Shown one piece after another: positions 1-9,513 of a stretch of DNA of 64,000 nt. Below the pieces are notes generated by a model. It worked only from the letters and a program-made list of their open reading frames with translations. It was not told the DNA's origin and searched no databases. Position 1 is the stretch's first letter; the number at the start of each line of letters is the position of its first letter. The position numbers and the translations under genes are program-made. Origin of the DNA: JAFGLZ01 sp964390905 (GTDB lineage: Bacteria > Planctomycetota > Phycisphaerae > UBA1845 > JAFGLZ01); contig CAYMLO010000020.1 in assembly GCA_964390905.1 (NCBI GenBank), positions 17,863-81,862 of the forward strand, given 5' to 3'.

Positions 1-149
1 TGAGCTTCGCTGGGCAGAAGCCGGGCGTGGAGCCCGCCCCCCGCAGTCGCCTGGCGATGGCCGATCTGGCCCCGGGAGGCCGCGGCGTAGGATAGGGGCT
101 TCGGATAAAATGTCGACCGGGCCTCGGGTCCGAGTGGTGGGAGACGACC

Positions 150-1820
150 ATGAACGTGCGTAGCTTGGCGGCAGTCATATCGATCCTGATGGGGTGCATT
201 CTCATGACGACAGACGTCGTGCAGGCGGATTCGGGACTGATCGGACATTGGCCGTTGGCGGGCGATTGCCGGGATCACTCGCGGAACGGCAACCATGGGC
301 GGAACCACGGGGTTGACCTGACCGCCAAGGGGCCCGACGGCAAGGCGAACGGCGCGGCGAGCTTCGACGGCCGGGACGACTGGGTCGAGGTCCCGTCCAG
401 CCCGTCGCTCGCGCTGGGCGCCAAGGACTTCACGATCGCCGCGTGGGTCCATACCGACAAGGACCTCGACGACGTCCTGGGCGACGTCGTCAGCAAGTAC
501 GACCCCGCCAAGCGGCGCGGGGTCAACGTCAACATCAAGATCCACCAGGGCGTCACGTCGACGCAGGCGAACTACCGCAACGTCGAGTTCGGCATCGACA
601 ACGCCCGGATCGAGCCGTCGTGGACCGACTGCGGCCGGCCGGGCAACAACATCTTCGTCTGCGCCCTGGCCGTTTACGACGACCACCTCTACGCGGGCAC
701 GTTCGAGACGGGCGAGCACGAGACCGGCCACGTCTATCGATACGCCAGCGGCAAGGCGTGGGTCGACTGCGGCAGTCCCGACAAGGCCAACGCGGTCTTC
801 TGCCTCGCCCAGTACAACGGCAAGCTCTACGCGGGCACGGCCAGCTACCGCGCCCGGGGCTCGGCGCTGCCGGACTCGAAGAACACCACGCCCGGCGGCT
901 GCGTCTACCGATACGAGGGCGACAAGACGTGGGTCGCGTGCGGCCGACTCGGCGACGCCAACGAGGTCTACGCCATGGTCGTCTACAAGGGCAGGCTGTA
1001 CGCGATCCCGATGTACTCGCCCGGCGTGTTCGAGTTCGACGGAAAGTCGACATGGAAGTACATCGGCACGCCCGGGGACAACCGATCGATGGCGTTGGGC
1101 GTCTGGAACGGTCACCTCTGGAACACCGGCAACGGCGGGGCGGGCATGTGGTGGTACGAGAGCGGAACGACGTGGCGCGACTGTGGCAAGCAGGCCGCCG
1201 AGCATCAGACCTATTCCATCCTCGTCTACGAAGGCAACCTGTACACGGGCACCTGGCCGCACGGCAGCGTCTTTCGCTACGACGGCGGAACGACGTGGAC
1301 CTGCATCGGCCGTCTCGGCGACGAGCTGGAGGTCATGGCCATGACCGTCTACAACGGCAAGCTCTACGCCGGCACGCTGCCGCTGGGGCAGGTCTATCGC
1401 TATGACGGCGGGACGACGTGGACCTGCACCGGCCAACTGGACAAGACGCCCGACGTGAAGTACCGGCGGGCCTGGTCGATGGCCGTCTACCGGGGCAGGC
1501 TCTTCTGCGGCACGCTCCCGTCGGGCCACGTCCTGAGCATCGAGGCCGGCAAGTGCGTCACCTACGACCGCGAGCTCGCGCCCGGCTGGCGGCATCTGGC
1601 GGCGATCCGGAACGGAAGCCGGCTCGAGCTGTACGTCGACGGCATACCCGTTGCCACGTCCACGACGTTCAAGCCCGCCGACTTCGATCTTGCCAACAAC
1701 AGGCCCCTCAAGATCGGGTTCGGCGCCCACGACTACTTCAACGGTTGCATCAGCGACGTGCGGATCTACGACCGAGCCCTGTCAGCAGCGCAACTAACAG
1801 ATCTGTATCGACGCAAATGA
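150..1820 (+). CDS. Exported LamG protein with an inserted seven-blade beta-propeller
   Basis: A 556-residue protein with a signal peptide (about residues 1-26) that is probably exported. The start is supported by GGGAG six bases upstream of the ATG. The N-terminal part (about 30-150) reads as the first half of a LamG/concanavalin-like domain (HWPLAGDCRDHSRNGNHG, then FTIAAWVHT). The C-terminal part (about 485-556) holds the rest (WRHLAAIRNGSRLELYVDG and CISDVRIYDRALS). Between them are seven repeats of the pattern W-x-x-C-G followed by VY-x-G-x-LYAGT and VYRYDGG, which fits a seven-bladed propeller. LamG domains usually bind glycans; the ligand here is unknown. The repeats and split halves are seen; the fold and surface role are inferred. 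No operon partner is visible. Confidence 0.85.
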   Translation: MNVRSLAAVISILMGCILMTTDVVQADSGLIGHWPLAGDCRDHSRNGNHGRNHGVDLTAKGPDGKANGAASFDGRDDWVEVPSSPSLALGAKDFTIAAWVHTDKDLDDVLGDVVSKYDPAKRRGVNVNIKIHQGVTSTQANYRNVEFGIDNARIEPSWTDCGRPGNNIFVCALAVYDDHLYAGTFETGEHETGHVYRYASGKAWVDCGSPDKANAVFCLAQYNGKLYAGTASYRARGSALPDSKNTTPGGCVYRYEGDKTWVACGRLGDANEVYAMVVYKGRLYAIPMYSPGVFEFDGKSTWKYIGTPGDNRSMALGVWNGHLWNTGNGGAGMWWYESGTTWRDCGKQAAEHQTYSILVYEGNLYTGTWPHGSVFRYDGGTTWTCIGRLGDELEVMAMTVYNGKLYAGTLPLGQVYRYDGGTTWTCTGQLDKTPDVKYRRAWSMAVYRGRLFCGTLPSGHVLSIEAGKCVTYDRELAPGWRHLAAIRNGSRLELYVDGIPVATSTTFKPADFDLANNRPLKIGFGAHDYFNGCISDVRIYDRALSAAQLTDLYRRK

Positions 1821-1917
1821 CACAACCTTGCATCTGCGTGCCAGGCGCAGTATCAGACGAAGTCCCGGTGGACCTGTTCGGCGCCGTTCGCGTTGGGTTC
1901 AGCGCTGTTCCAGTTTA

Positions 1918-1937
1918 GCCCCGTCGCGTGCGGCGGG
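1918..1937. repeat. GC-rich stem-loop between genes
   Basis: CCCCGTCGC and GCGGCGGGG can pair with one mismatch around a two-base loop. It lies after the LamG gene and before the antiporter gene, so it may end transcription of the former, but there is no T-tract. A related CCCCGCCGCGTGCGGCC sequence occurs near 59962. Confidence 0.35.
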
Positions 1938-2037
1938 GATCGGGCCGAGGACGGCCCGGCTCGGCGGAAAGGCGGGGCGACACTGAATGTCGCGCGCCCG
2001 ACCCGTCGCCTAATCGCCGATCTGGAGGCAGATGCAG

Positions 2038-2982
2038 ATGCTGATGGCCCTGGTGGGCCTGGTATTCGGACTGATCGTCCTGGCTGCGGGCGCCGAGCTG
2101 CTCGTCCGCGGGGCGGCGTCCATCGCCGTGCGCGCCGGGCTCCGACCGATCATCATCGGGCTCACCATCGTCGCGCTGGGCACCAGCAGCCCGGAGCTCG
2201 TGGTGTCCCTCACCGCGGCCTTCCAGAACAACACCGACGTGTCGATCGGCAACGTCGTCGGGTCCAATCTGTTTAACATGCTGGCCATCCTGGGGTTCGC
2301 CGCGATCGTCCGGCCGATGAGCATCCAGTCGCAGACCGTCCGCTACGAGATGCCCATGATGATCGTCGTCTCGGGGGTCCTGTGGCTGATGGCGTTGGAC
2401 GGACAAATCAGTCGCGCTGACGGCTGCGTCTTGCTCGCGTTGTTCTTGGTGTTTCTGGCCTACTGCTACAAGTTCGCGCGGTTGCCGGAAATGGAGAAGA
2501 AACCGGCAGAGCTCCGATCGCGCCTATGGGCGGCGGCGTTCGTGGTTCTCGGCGCAACCGGGCTGGGGCTGGGCGGATACCTGTGCACCACGAATGCCGT
2601 CGTGTTGGCCGAGGGCATGGGCGTCAGCAAGCTGGTGATCGGGCTGACCGTGTTGGCCTTCGGCACGAGCCTGCCCGAGCTGGCCGCCTCGGTCATGGCC
2701 GCCCTCCGCCGTCAGGCCGACCTGTCGGTCGGCAACGTGGTCGGCTCGAACATCTTCAACATCGGCCTGGTGCTGGGCCTGACCGCGCTGATCGTCCGCG
2801 ACGGGCTCCCCGTCCCGCCCGACTGCCTTCGGGTCGACATCCCCATCGCGGTGGCCGCCGCCATCGTCGTGCTCCCCCTCATGTGGACCCGCCGAAGCCT
2901 GGCCCGCGCCGAGGGCGCCCTCCTACTCGCCGCCATCATCGCCTACACTGTTTTCAGATACCTGCACGACCGGCCCGCCTGA
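2038..2982 (+). CDS. yrbG: Sodium/calcium antiporter, CaCA family (YrbG-like)
   Basis: About 314 residues and almost entirely hydrophobic, as expected for a ten-helix cation/Ca2+ exchanger of the inner membrane. Both alpha-repeats are visible: GTSSPELVVS with GNVVGSNLFN in the first half, and GTSLPELAAS with GNVVGSNIFN in the second. The acidic residues of the PEL motifs are the known ion ligands of the family. Three ATGs are closely spaced (2032, 2038, 2044). GGAGG at 2024-2028 sits nine bases before 2038 and only three before 2032, so 2038 is preferred. Likely role: sodium-driven calcium export. It appears monocistronic. Confidence 0.93.
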   Translation: MLMALVGLVFGLIVLAAGAELLVRGAASIAVRAGLRPIIIGLTIVALGTSSPELVVSLTAAFQNNTDVSIGNVVGSNLFNMLAILGFAAIVRPMSIQSQTVRYEMPMMIVVSGVLWLMALDGQISRADGCVLLALFLVFLAYCYKFARLPEMEKKPAELRSRLWAAAFVVLGATGLGLGGYLCTTNAVVLAEGMGVSKLVIGLTVLAFGTSLPELAASVMAALRRQADLSVGNVVGSNIFNIGLVLGLTALIVRDGLPVPPDCLRVDIPIAVAAAIVVLPLMWTRRSLARAEGALLLAAIIAYTVFRYLHDRPA

Positions 2983-3204
2983 CGTCTTCTTCTACGAAGC
3001 GACCCCCGCGGCAACAACGGCGTGCGACCGTGTACCCGAGCGCGTCCCCCGCCCAAAGAAGCATCCTGACTGGACCCCCGCGCGTCGCCATAGCCCGCAC
3101 GGGCGCAAAGATACGGCCCGGCAGGTCGTCCCACCGGGCCATACCAAGCAAGCTTCTCACCCCCGGCTTCTGACCCCGGGCTCCTCGCTCATCCCTTCCC
3201 GCGA

Positions 3205-4662
3205 TCACCGCCGACGCCGTAAGAAGGCCAACCCACCCAAACCAAGCAACCCAAGCGTCGCCGGTTCGGGGATGTAGATCGCCCACATTCTGCTGAACAC
3301 GCTGCTCTGGTGAGTATACGTTGCCCGAAAGTGCGTGCCGTCGTAGCTCTGGTTGTCCGCAAGGACCCAATTAGGATCCGGACCGTTGGGGTCCCAGTAG
3401 TATAGCGCGAGCTCGTCAATGTTTAATCCTTCTGCCACGAGTTCCTCGACTCTCAAGGAGTCGTATCGGAAGATCATGTCCACATGGTCGTAGTCCCAAT
3501 CGCCGATTTCCTCGAAGTCCCACACGCCGACAAGCGTTCCCCAGCTCCCCGGGAGACCAGGGGCGTTCGGGACGTCGATCGCGCACGGGTCCAGCAGCGT
3601 ACAAGTGAAGCCGATGTCGTTGGGAGTTAGGGCCTCTAGCCCATAGAACTCCGCCCGGAAGCTGTTGACCAGATCGATATCGCCGTCGTCAGCCCGCTCG
3701 CCCCAGTTGCACGGCGTCGGGTAGTTCCCATCGTCCGGTATGTCGTTGGGGTCCATGTACACCGGCGGTAGCGTCAGCCTCCCCTGGTTCTCTGCATACC
3801 ATCCGTTGCCCTGATCCGCCGGGTTGCTCACGAAGTTGCGCACCTCAGCGAAGCCGGACAGATCCAGGTCTCCGCCGTCGGCTATGACCCTCCCGCTGTT
3901 ATCCAAAAAACCGGGCAGATCGACTTGCTCCGCCCAGCCCCTCACTTCGCCGTTGTTTTCAGTCACGTACATGAAGGCGTCCCCGGGGGCACCGGGCTCC
4001 TGCACGATCCTCCCGCCCGATAGCGCAAGCGTCGCCTGCCCACCCCCGATCCCGCCGACATCGAGTCGGCTACCGATCTGCAAGGTTCCCCCGGACAGGC
4101 CGTAGGTGCCCCCGGGCGATCCCGCCCAAGGTACGATCTGAAGAGAACAGGTGTTCGTCCCGCCAGATTGCAGGAACTCGCCCCTCCCCTCCCGCCCGAC
4201 CTCCACGATGTCAGCCGAGAGCTGCCCTCCCTGCAGGTCGTACGTTCCGCTTGCGCCCTCGTAGTCGCCCAGGATCAGCACGTCCCCGATCGACACGTTT
4301 CCTCCAGTCTGGACCATGTAGCCCACCCCGCTCGCCCCGACGTAGGCGTTGCGGGACACATCAAGCGAGGCATTCGGGCCGGACACCTCGACGACCCCCA
4401 CGCAGTTGGGGTTGTAGCCAACGTCCAGCCACTCGCAGACGGCACTGCAATCCCCAGAGACGAACGCATAGGCGGTGTCGAGGCCGGCATCACTCCCGAC
4501 GTAGGCCATGTCGCCTGAACCCGGCGCGTGGGGAGTCCACCAATTGGGGTCACACCAACCCCGCCACCACCCCGTGAAATGGCACTGGTCGCCCAACGCC
4601 AACGTTGGAACGCCGACAGACGCCACCACCGCAACGACCGCTGCGAGACCTGTTACTCTCAT
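3205..4662 (-). CDS. PEP-CTERM sorting domain protein with beta-helix-like repeats
   Basis: 485 residues with an N-terminal signal peptide (cleavage probably after LALG, about residue 24). The C-terminal signal is PEPATLGLLGLGGLAFLRRRR: PEP motif, hydrophobic helix, arginine cluster. In known systems such proteins are processed by exosortase and reach the cell surface or extracellular polysaccharide. The middle (about 60-270) carries loosely repeated glycine-rich segments (YVGASGVGYMVQTGG, LILGDYEGASGTYDLQGG) typical of a right-handed beta-helix or autotransporter-like passenger. The start is well supported: AGGAGG six bases before the ATG. No exosortase gene is in the window. The ligand or function is unknown. 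Confidence 0.88.
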   Translation of the reverse strand: MRVTGLAAVVAVVASVGVPTLALGDQCHFTGWWRGWCDPNWWTPHAPGSGDMAYVGSDAGLDTAYAFVSGDCSAVCEWLDVGYNPNCVGVVEVSGPNASLDVSRNAYVGASGVGYMVQTGGNVSIGDVLILGDYEGASGTYDLQGGQLSADIVEVGREGRGEFLQSGGTNTCSLQIVPWAGSPGGTYGLSGGTLQIGSRLDVGGIGGGQATLALSGGRIVQEPGAPGDAFMYVTENNGEVRGWAEQVDLPGFLDNSGRVIADGGDLDLSGFAEVRNFVSNPADQGNGWYAENQGRLTLPPVYMDPNDIPDDGNYPTPCNWGERADDGDIDLVNSFRAEFYGLEALTPNDIGFTCTLLDPCAIDVPNAPGLPGSWGTLVGVWDFEEIGDWDYDHVDMIFRYDSLRVEELVAEGLNIDELALYYWDPNGPDPNWVLADNQSYDGTHFRATYTHQSSVFSRMWAIYIPEPATLGLLGLGGLAFLRRRR

Positions 4663-5339
4663 GACCCGCCTCCTGTTCTCTCCCCCATTTGGCTATGACA
4701 CGGCTCCCCGGGCCTCGATGCATTCTTGAATCTCGAAGCTCTCGTGCGTTGCAGGCGCTTGCCCGGTGCCCTCACTCTCTCCGTGATGTGTTCACCGCCC
4801 CGGCGTTCGTATCCATGGCGCGCACGCCTAAACTGCCTGCTTCCCGAGCACGTCAGACGTGCGGCCCTCCAAGTCATTTGAGGGAGACCTTAATTGTCGC
4901 TGCCTAGAGCCCTGGCATGTAGGGTGGAATGGGTGCTTGCCCGATGGGAAGGCCCCTCTCCTACGCCCAGATCCCTACTCCCTCCATGGCGTCAGCGGCT
5001 CGCCATCGGGTCCGTCATGGACCCGCTCTGACGTCCCATAACTTAACGTTGCCACAAGGATAGGCTGGAGTCAAGGGATACTTCAATTTTTTTACACTGG
5101 ATTGCCCTAGCCATTGCAGTCTCTCCTAAGCTTGGCGGGTGCGCATCCCCGGCATCTGTGCTAGATAACCAAAGGTCTCTCGATATCGCATCCTCTCATC
5201 CATAATCGGAGGACATTAAATCGAAAGGCCAACTGCGCCAATGGGATGCAGACAGCAGAGACGACGAAATGCCCAGAGGTGCGACGCTATCGCGGCGGGG
5301 GATCGGCCGACACGTCAGCGGGATAGAGGGTCTACCAGA
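4663..5339. other. Gene-free stretch
   Basis: 677 bases between two minus-strand genes. It must contain the promoter of the PEP-CTERM gene. I see no convincing ORF, RNA gene or repeat in it; it is less GC-rich than its surroundings near 5060-5220, including a short T-run. Confidence 0.5.
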
Positions 5340-7523
5340 TCACTTCGACTTGGGCTTCGGCTTCGGCCGTTTCGAGAGCGGGACGAAGTCGTTCCAATCC
5401 CGCTTCGGGGCGGGCAGGGACCGGCGGAACGCGTCGGTGTACAGGCCGATCTTCTCGATCGGGATCTTCTTGAAGCCCAGCTTGTAAGCGGGCGAATCGT
5501 CGGCGAGCTGGAAGTTCATCCGGCCCGGGTCGACGAAGCGCGGGTCGGTGGCGGCCAGCTTCTGAGGATCCGCGATCAGGTTGTCCTTGATCGTGGCCAG
5601 CTTCCGCGCGATCTCGGGCGCGTCCATCCACCGCCCGCCATACGAGACGTTGCGGACGATCACGTTGCCCTTGGGCAGGAGCGGGTCGTCCTCGAGGATC
5701 TTGGGCAGCCGGGGGTAGCGCGTGCTGTACGGCGGATTCTTGTAGTTGACGGCGTGGAGCTTGGGCCGCATCTTCCAGCCCCCGCCTTCGACGGCGTACT
5801 TCTTCGCCCAGCCGATGCACCGCGTGTCGATATGCACGGACGGCTTGCAGTCGACGAAGATGTTGTTCTCGACGACGTTGTCGCGCCCGCCGCCGATGAA
5901 GGCCGCCCGGCTGGCCCGGTAGAACACGTTGCCGAAGATCGTCGCCCCGCTTGCCGCGTCGTCCAGGTACACCGCCATCGCCCCATGCGTGTAGGGACCG
6001 CGGATGTGGTGGAAGAAGTTGTGCCGGATCACGTTGCCCCGCTGCGTCCAGTCCCGCCCGATGTAGAACGCCCCGACGTCGCCGGTCTCCTGGCAGATGC
6101 TGTGGATCTCGTTGAACTCGACCAGGTGGTCGTTCCCGCCGCCCTGGATCCCCGCGTGCGGGCCGTCGTGGATCAGGTTGTGCCGGATCCGGTTCCCCAC
6201 CCCCCCCATGCTGACGGCCGGTCGATACGTCCTGGACCACCGGGCGAAGTGGTGGATGTGGTTGTTCTCCGCGTAGTTCTTGCCCGGCTTCAGCGTCCTG
6301 CGATCGCCGCCCGACAGCCCGATCCCGCCGTCGCCCGTGTGGTAGACGTCGCAGCCGACGGCGCCGTTCTCCGTGCCGCCGCGGATGCTGGCGCCGTAGC
6401 CGCCGATGTTCCGCAGCGTGCAGCCGGCGATGCGGTTGTGGGACCCGCCGCGGATCAGCACCCCCGTCCCACGGCAACATTCGAACGCAAAGCCGCGTAG
6501 GGTCACGTGCGCCGTGTTCTCCATGGACACGAGCGTATGCAGGATCGACACGTAGGCCTTGTGCTTCTCGATCGGCGCCGGCGGCCAGAAGTACAAGATC
6601 CCCGTCTTGCGGTCCACGTACCACTCGCCCGGCGCGTCGAGCTCCTCAAGGAGATTGTGCACGTAGAACCGCTGGCCCGGCTTGTATCCGTACGCGCCGT
6701 GCGGCGGCACGGTGGTGAGCGTGCGGGTCTTCGTGTCGATCGAGGCGACCTTCTCGTAGGTGTCGGCCCAATCACGCGTCCAGTAGCCGTGGACCCAGAT
6801 GTCGTCCGCCTTCGACCAGCGCTTGGGTCGGTCGCCCTCGTAGGTGAACTTGCCGCCCTTCTGACCGGCCGGGGCGGCCTTGATCTTCAGCCAGCCCTCG
6901 TTCGGGTAGCGGGCCAGCGTCATCGGCCTGTCCTGGAAGAACAGCTCCAGTGCGGCCGGATGGCCCGCACACACGAACCCCCGACGCATCAGCTTGCCAT
7001 AATCGGTGATGCCCAGCGCCTTGAGGTCGGCCTGCAAGACCTTGCCGCGGGCGGCCTTGTCCAATCGGTCGAGGACGGCCCTGTCGGTGACGGGCTTGAA
7101 CCCCGTCACCCCCTTGCCGCCGATGAGTCGGACCGGTTCGTCCTTGTAAGCCCGATACACGATCGGCGTCTTGGCCGTGCCGCCGTCGTCGGCCGTCAGA
7201 CGCAGCGTGTCCGACAGCTCGTAGACGCCGCCACGAACGCAGACGGTCGCCCCGCCGTCGGGCAGCGGGCCGGTAAGTCTCATCCGGCGGATCTCATCGC
7301 GGGCACACTCGATGGACGCAAGCGGGCCGTCCGTCCCGTCCGGGCTAGGCGCAGGCGCCCTGCCCGACCAATGGTCGCTGCCGTTTGTGGCCACGTACAG
7401 AACGCAGGGCCCCTTCACGTTCTCGGCCCCCAGTGCGATCTGCCCGTTCGCCAACAGCACGGCCGCGGCGGTGATGCGAACGCCAACGCCACGGACGCGC
7501 GGAGACGTGCTGACTTCCATCAT
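5340..7523 (-). CDS. Secreted right-handed parallel beta-helix protein (GH141-like)
   Basis: About 727 residues from the ATG at 7523, which has AAGGAG six bases upstream; the frame stays open further 5' but without a better start. A signal peptide ends near LGAEN. The opening YVATNGSDHWSG plus GPLASIECARDEIRRM is the usual start of large planctomycete and Bacteroidetes beta-helix glycan-active proteins, including GH141-like enzymes. From about residue 350 there are PbH1-type coils (HVTLRGFAFECC, NRIAGCTLRNIGG, NHIHHF, NRIRHNLIHDG, NNIFVDC). Polysaccharide cleavage outside the cytoplasm is the likely role; substrate and catalytic residues cannot be assigned from sequence alone. The C-terminus is Lys/Pro-rich. 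Confidence 0.85.
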   Translation of the reverse strand: MMEVSTSPRVRGVGVRITAAAVLLANGQIALGAENVKGPCVLYVATNGSDHWSGRAPAPSPDGTDGPLASIECARDEIRRMRLTGPLPDGGATVCVRGGVYELSDTLRLTADDGGTAKTPIVYRAYKDEPVRLIGGKGVTGFKPVTDRAVLDRLDKAARGKVLQADLKALGITDYGKLMRRGFVCAGHPAALELFFQDRPMTLARYPNEGWLKIKAAPAGQKGGKFTYEGDRPKRWSKADDIWVHGYWTRDWADTYEKVASIDTKTRTLTTVPPHGAYGYKPGQRFYVHNLLEELDAPGEWYVDRKTGILYFWPPAPIEKHKAYVSILHTLVSMENTAHVTLRGFAFECCRGTGVLIRGGSHNRIAGCTLRNIGGYGASIRGGTENGAVGCDVYHTGDGGIGLSGGDRRTLKPGKNYAENNHIHHFARWSRTYRPAVSMGGVGNRIRHNLIHDGPHAGIQGGGNDHLVEFNEIHSICQETGDVGAFYIGRDWTQRGNVIRHNFFHHIRGPYTHGAMAVYLDDAASGATIFGNVFYRASRAAFIGGGRDNVVENNIFVDCKPSVHIDTRCIGWAKKYAVEGGGWKMRPKLHAVNYKNPPYSTRYPRLPKILEDDPLLPKGNVIVRNVSYGGRWMDAPEIARKLATIKDNLIADPQKLAATDPRFVDPGRMNFQLADDSPAYKLGFKKIPIEKIGLYTDAFRRSLPAPKRDWNDFVPLSKRPKPKPKSK

Positions 7524-7765
7524 CGTGCGCTCCTTCATCGGAGTAGTAGGTCCCAGAATCCGGCAACTCGTCCGGCACGACGGACGATGGGCACGACTAT
7601 ACCGGCAACCCCTCCGTGCGCTAACCGCCACGATCCAATCCCTCCACAAACCCGTTTCCCCCCGCTTCCCCCCGGGTCCGTGACAAAATCGGCGCGAGCG
7701 GGTGACGCATTGCCTTGGCGACACCGCACGGTCCTTGTGAATGGACGGATCAGAGACGCAACCCG

Positions 7766-7943
7766 CATCAGAGACGCGACCGTGAGGGAGCGTTCGGCCA
7801 GACCGATTCTGCCTGGATCGGTCTGACCCGCACGGCGAACGATGCAAACCGCGTCGGATCCGCTGTCCCGTCCGGTGTATGCAATCCGGGAACGCCAGCG
7901 TGACCGCCGGCGTGAACGCTCCCTGACGGTCGCGTCTCTGATG
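7766..7943. mobile_element. 178-bp MITE, intact copy A
   Basis: Terminal inverted repeats of 30 bp (7766-7795 and 7914-7943, beginning CATCAGAGACGCGACCGT) differ at one position. The interior has no gene but contains a strong hairpin (CAGACCGAT / ATCGGTCTG). The same 178-bp unit occurs in opposite orientation at 50675-51823, where it is split by an IS. Similarity to copy B also continues about 34 bp past the right end (to about 7977), and a partial terminus is repeated at 7749-7764. Non-autonomous; the mobilising transposase is not identified. Confidence 0.8.
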
Positions 7944-8008
7944 GGGCCGCCGGATGTGTCTCCGACCCCTTCCCCCGGGCGTGGATATCTTTTGGCACCT
8001 CCGATGGC

Positions 8009-9142
8009 CTATGCGGCGGTGCGAAGGGGTTCGGTTTTCCAGAAGCGTTTCCAGTCACCGTTGAGGGCGATCGCACGGAGTGAGAGCACCGCCTGCAGGC
8101 CTTCTGGCGTCCAATGCATCCCTGGGCCTTTGGCACGCTGAACGACCAATTGCTTGCCGGACGACTCCACCGCCCCCGACCCAATACACCACCCCCTCTC
8201 TCGGTAGGCCGCGTAATCGGTCTGATCCAAGCGTGGACCCAGATAGCCTAGCAACCTGTCCAGGACTTGGTACCGGGTGGATCCCTCGGCGAATCGCTGT
8301 TGATGCGATACCAGCCTCCGCCACAACGATCGTCCTCCTTGCTTGGCAAGGATCTCCTGCCACCGACCCACGTGCTCGGATTGATGCATTGGGTCGTCCT
8401 CCCACAGTTTCTGAGCGGCTTCCCACAGGTGCTCGCTCAGGTGATACCAGTCCAGTACCCACGTCGTACGGGCATCGTTGAAGTACGCCGACGCGATGTT
8501 CCAGATCCATTCCGCCCCATCCCCGATGAAAACCACCTCCTTGGCCTTGCACAATCCGCACTGCTCCGCCCACGCCCGAAGACGCGGACCGAACGTCTCA
8601 GCCGACTCGATCCGCCCCAGCAAGCGTTTGTGAAGCGCCCCGCTCACGTCGTACCAGAAACAACAGCCAACCTTCACTTCTCGCCAAGCCAGACGGCCCT
8701 CATCGTCCACGACGTTGCTGCAAGCCATCACCCCATCACAGCCCACATACAGCCGATCCACGCCGTCCTTGGGCCAATCTGCCGGGGCCACACGCTCCTC
8801 AAACCCCGCAGCCACCGGCCCGACTTCCCAAGAGAGGTTCACCAACGTACGTTTCGGGAGCGTCACCCCATGATGTCGGGCAAGCTGCGCCATCGCTTGG
8901 TCATAGGACTGAACCTGAACGTAGTCCATGCTCACGTTCGCCAGGCGGGGGCTCAGTTGACCGCGCGGCACCCCCAACACGTCATCCAGGGGAATCACAC
9001 GCAAACCACACTGCGGGCAGCCGTACACCCGGCGGGTCCAAGTCACCCACCCCGCCGGGGTGAGGAGCTGTCGACTCCGAAGACGGATCTTGTTCATCGG
9101 ACGCCCGCAGCAGTGCGGGCGAGCTACCTCGGGCTGATCCAA
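8009..9142 (-). CDS. ISKra4-family transposase
   Basis: 377 residues from a TTG at 9142. It carries the zinc-binding N-terminal region (HCCGRPM, YGCPQCG) and a DDE-type core with D in YVGCDGVMA, D in VFIGDGAEWIW and E in CIGSGAVESSGK, all as in ISKra4-type transposases, so the catalytic triad looks intact. The frame continues open to about 9315 and the extension (LRLQVSVEGGESREVS) resembles the normal N-terminus of the family, but contains no ATG, GTG or TTG. Either the original start is lost or a rare ATT/CTG is used. The neighbouring MITE copy lies just beyond its 3' end. The IS termini could not be defined. Confidence 0.88.
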   Translation of the reverse strand: MDQPEVARPHCCGRPMNKIRLRSRQLLTPAGWVTWTRRVYGCPQCGLRVIPLDDVLGVPRGQLSPRLANVSMDYVQVQSYDQAMAQLARHHGVTLPKRTLVNLSWEVGPVAAGFEERVAPADWPKDGVDRLYVGCDGVMACSNVVDDEGRLAWREVKVGCCFWYDVSGALHKRLLGRIESAETFGPRLRAWAEQCGLCKAKEVVFIGDGAEWIWNIASAYFNDARTTWVLDWYHLSEHLWEAAQKLWEDDPMHQSEHVGRWQEILAKQGGRSLWRRLVSHQQRFAEGSTRYQVLDRLLGYLGPRLDQTDYAAYRERGWCIGSGAVESSGKQLVVQRAKGPGMHWTPEGLQAVLSLRAIALNGDWKRFWKTEPLRTAA

Positions 9143-9291
9143 CCGCAGCGACTGTTCCAGGGCGATCGCTTCGGCCTCCCGAAACAGCTCCCGCAGCTGA
9201 TCTTCCCGTTGGGACAGGCTCCCCGAAATCTCGGCCGAAACCTCTCGACTTTCACCGCCCTCAACGCTAACCTGCAGCCTTAGCCTCGTTG

Positions 9292-9354
9292 GAATGTCCT
9301 CCCTGACACGAAATTAGTAGTATCACCCTACAACAAACACGCGGGAGGACATTC
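9292..9354. repeat. 12-bp perfect inverted repeat upstream of the ISKra4 transposase
   Basis: GAATGTCCTCCC (9292-9303) and GGGAGGACATTC (9343-9354) are perfect complements with a 39-base loop. Its position at the 5' side of the transposase gene suggests an IS-end or regulatory hairpin, but no matching sequence is seen at the other side of the gene. Confidence 0.55.
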
Positions 9355-9513
9355 TACGCGCCCCCGCCAACTGCCAGAAGTCGCCCGCACCCTCGTCGGG
9401 CGCCCGACGATCGGCGAGGCGAGGGGCGTTGACGGTTTGGCTGCAGGACGCCACAATTGGCGTTTGCGCCATGCGCGACGTCTGGGCCGACATGGGCGCA
9501 AAAGGAGATTACC

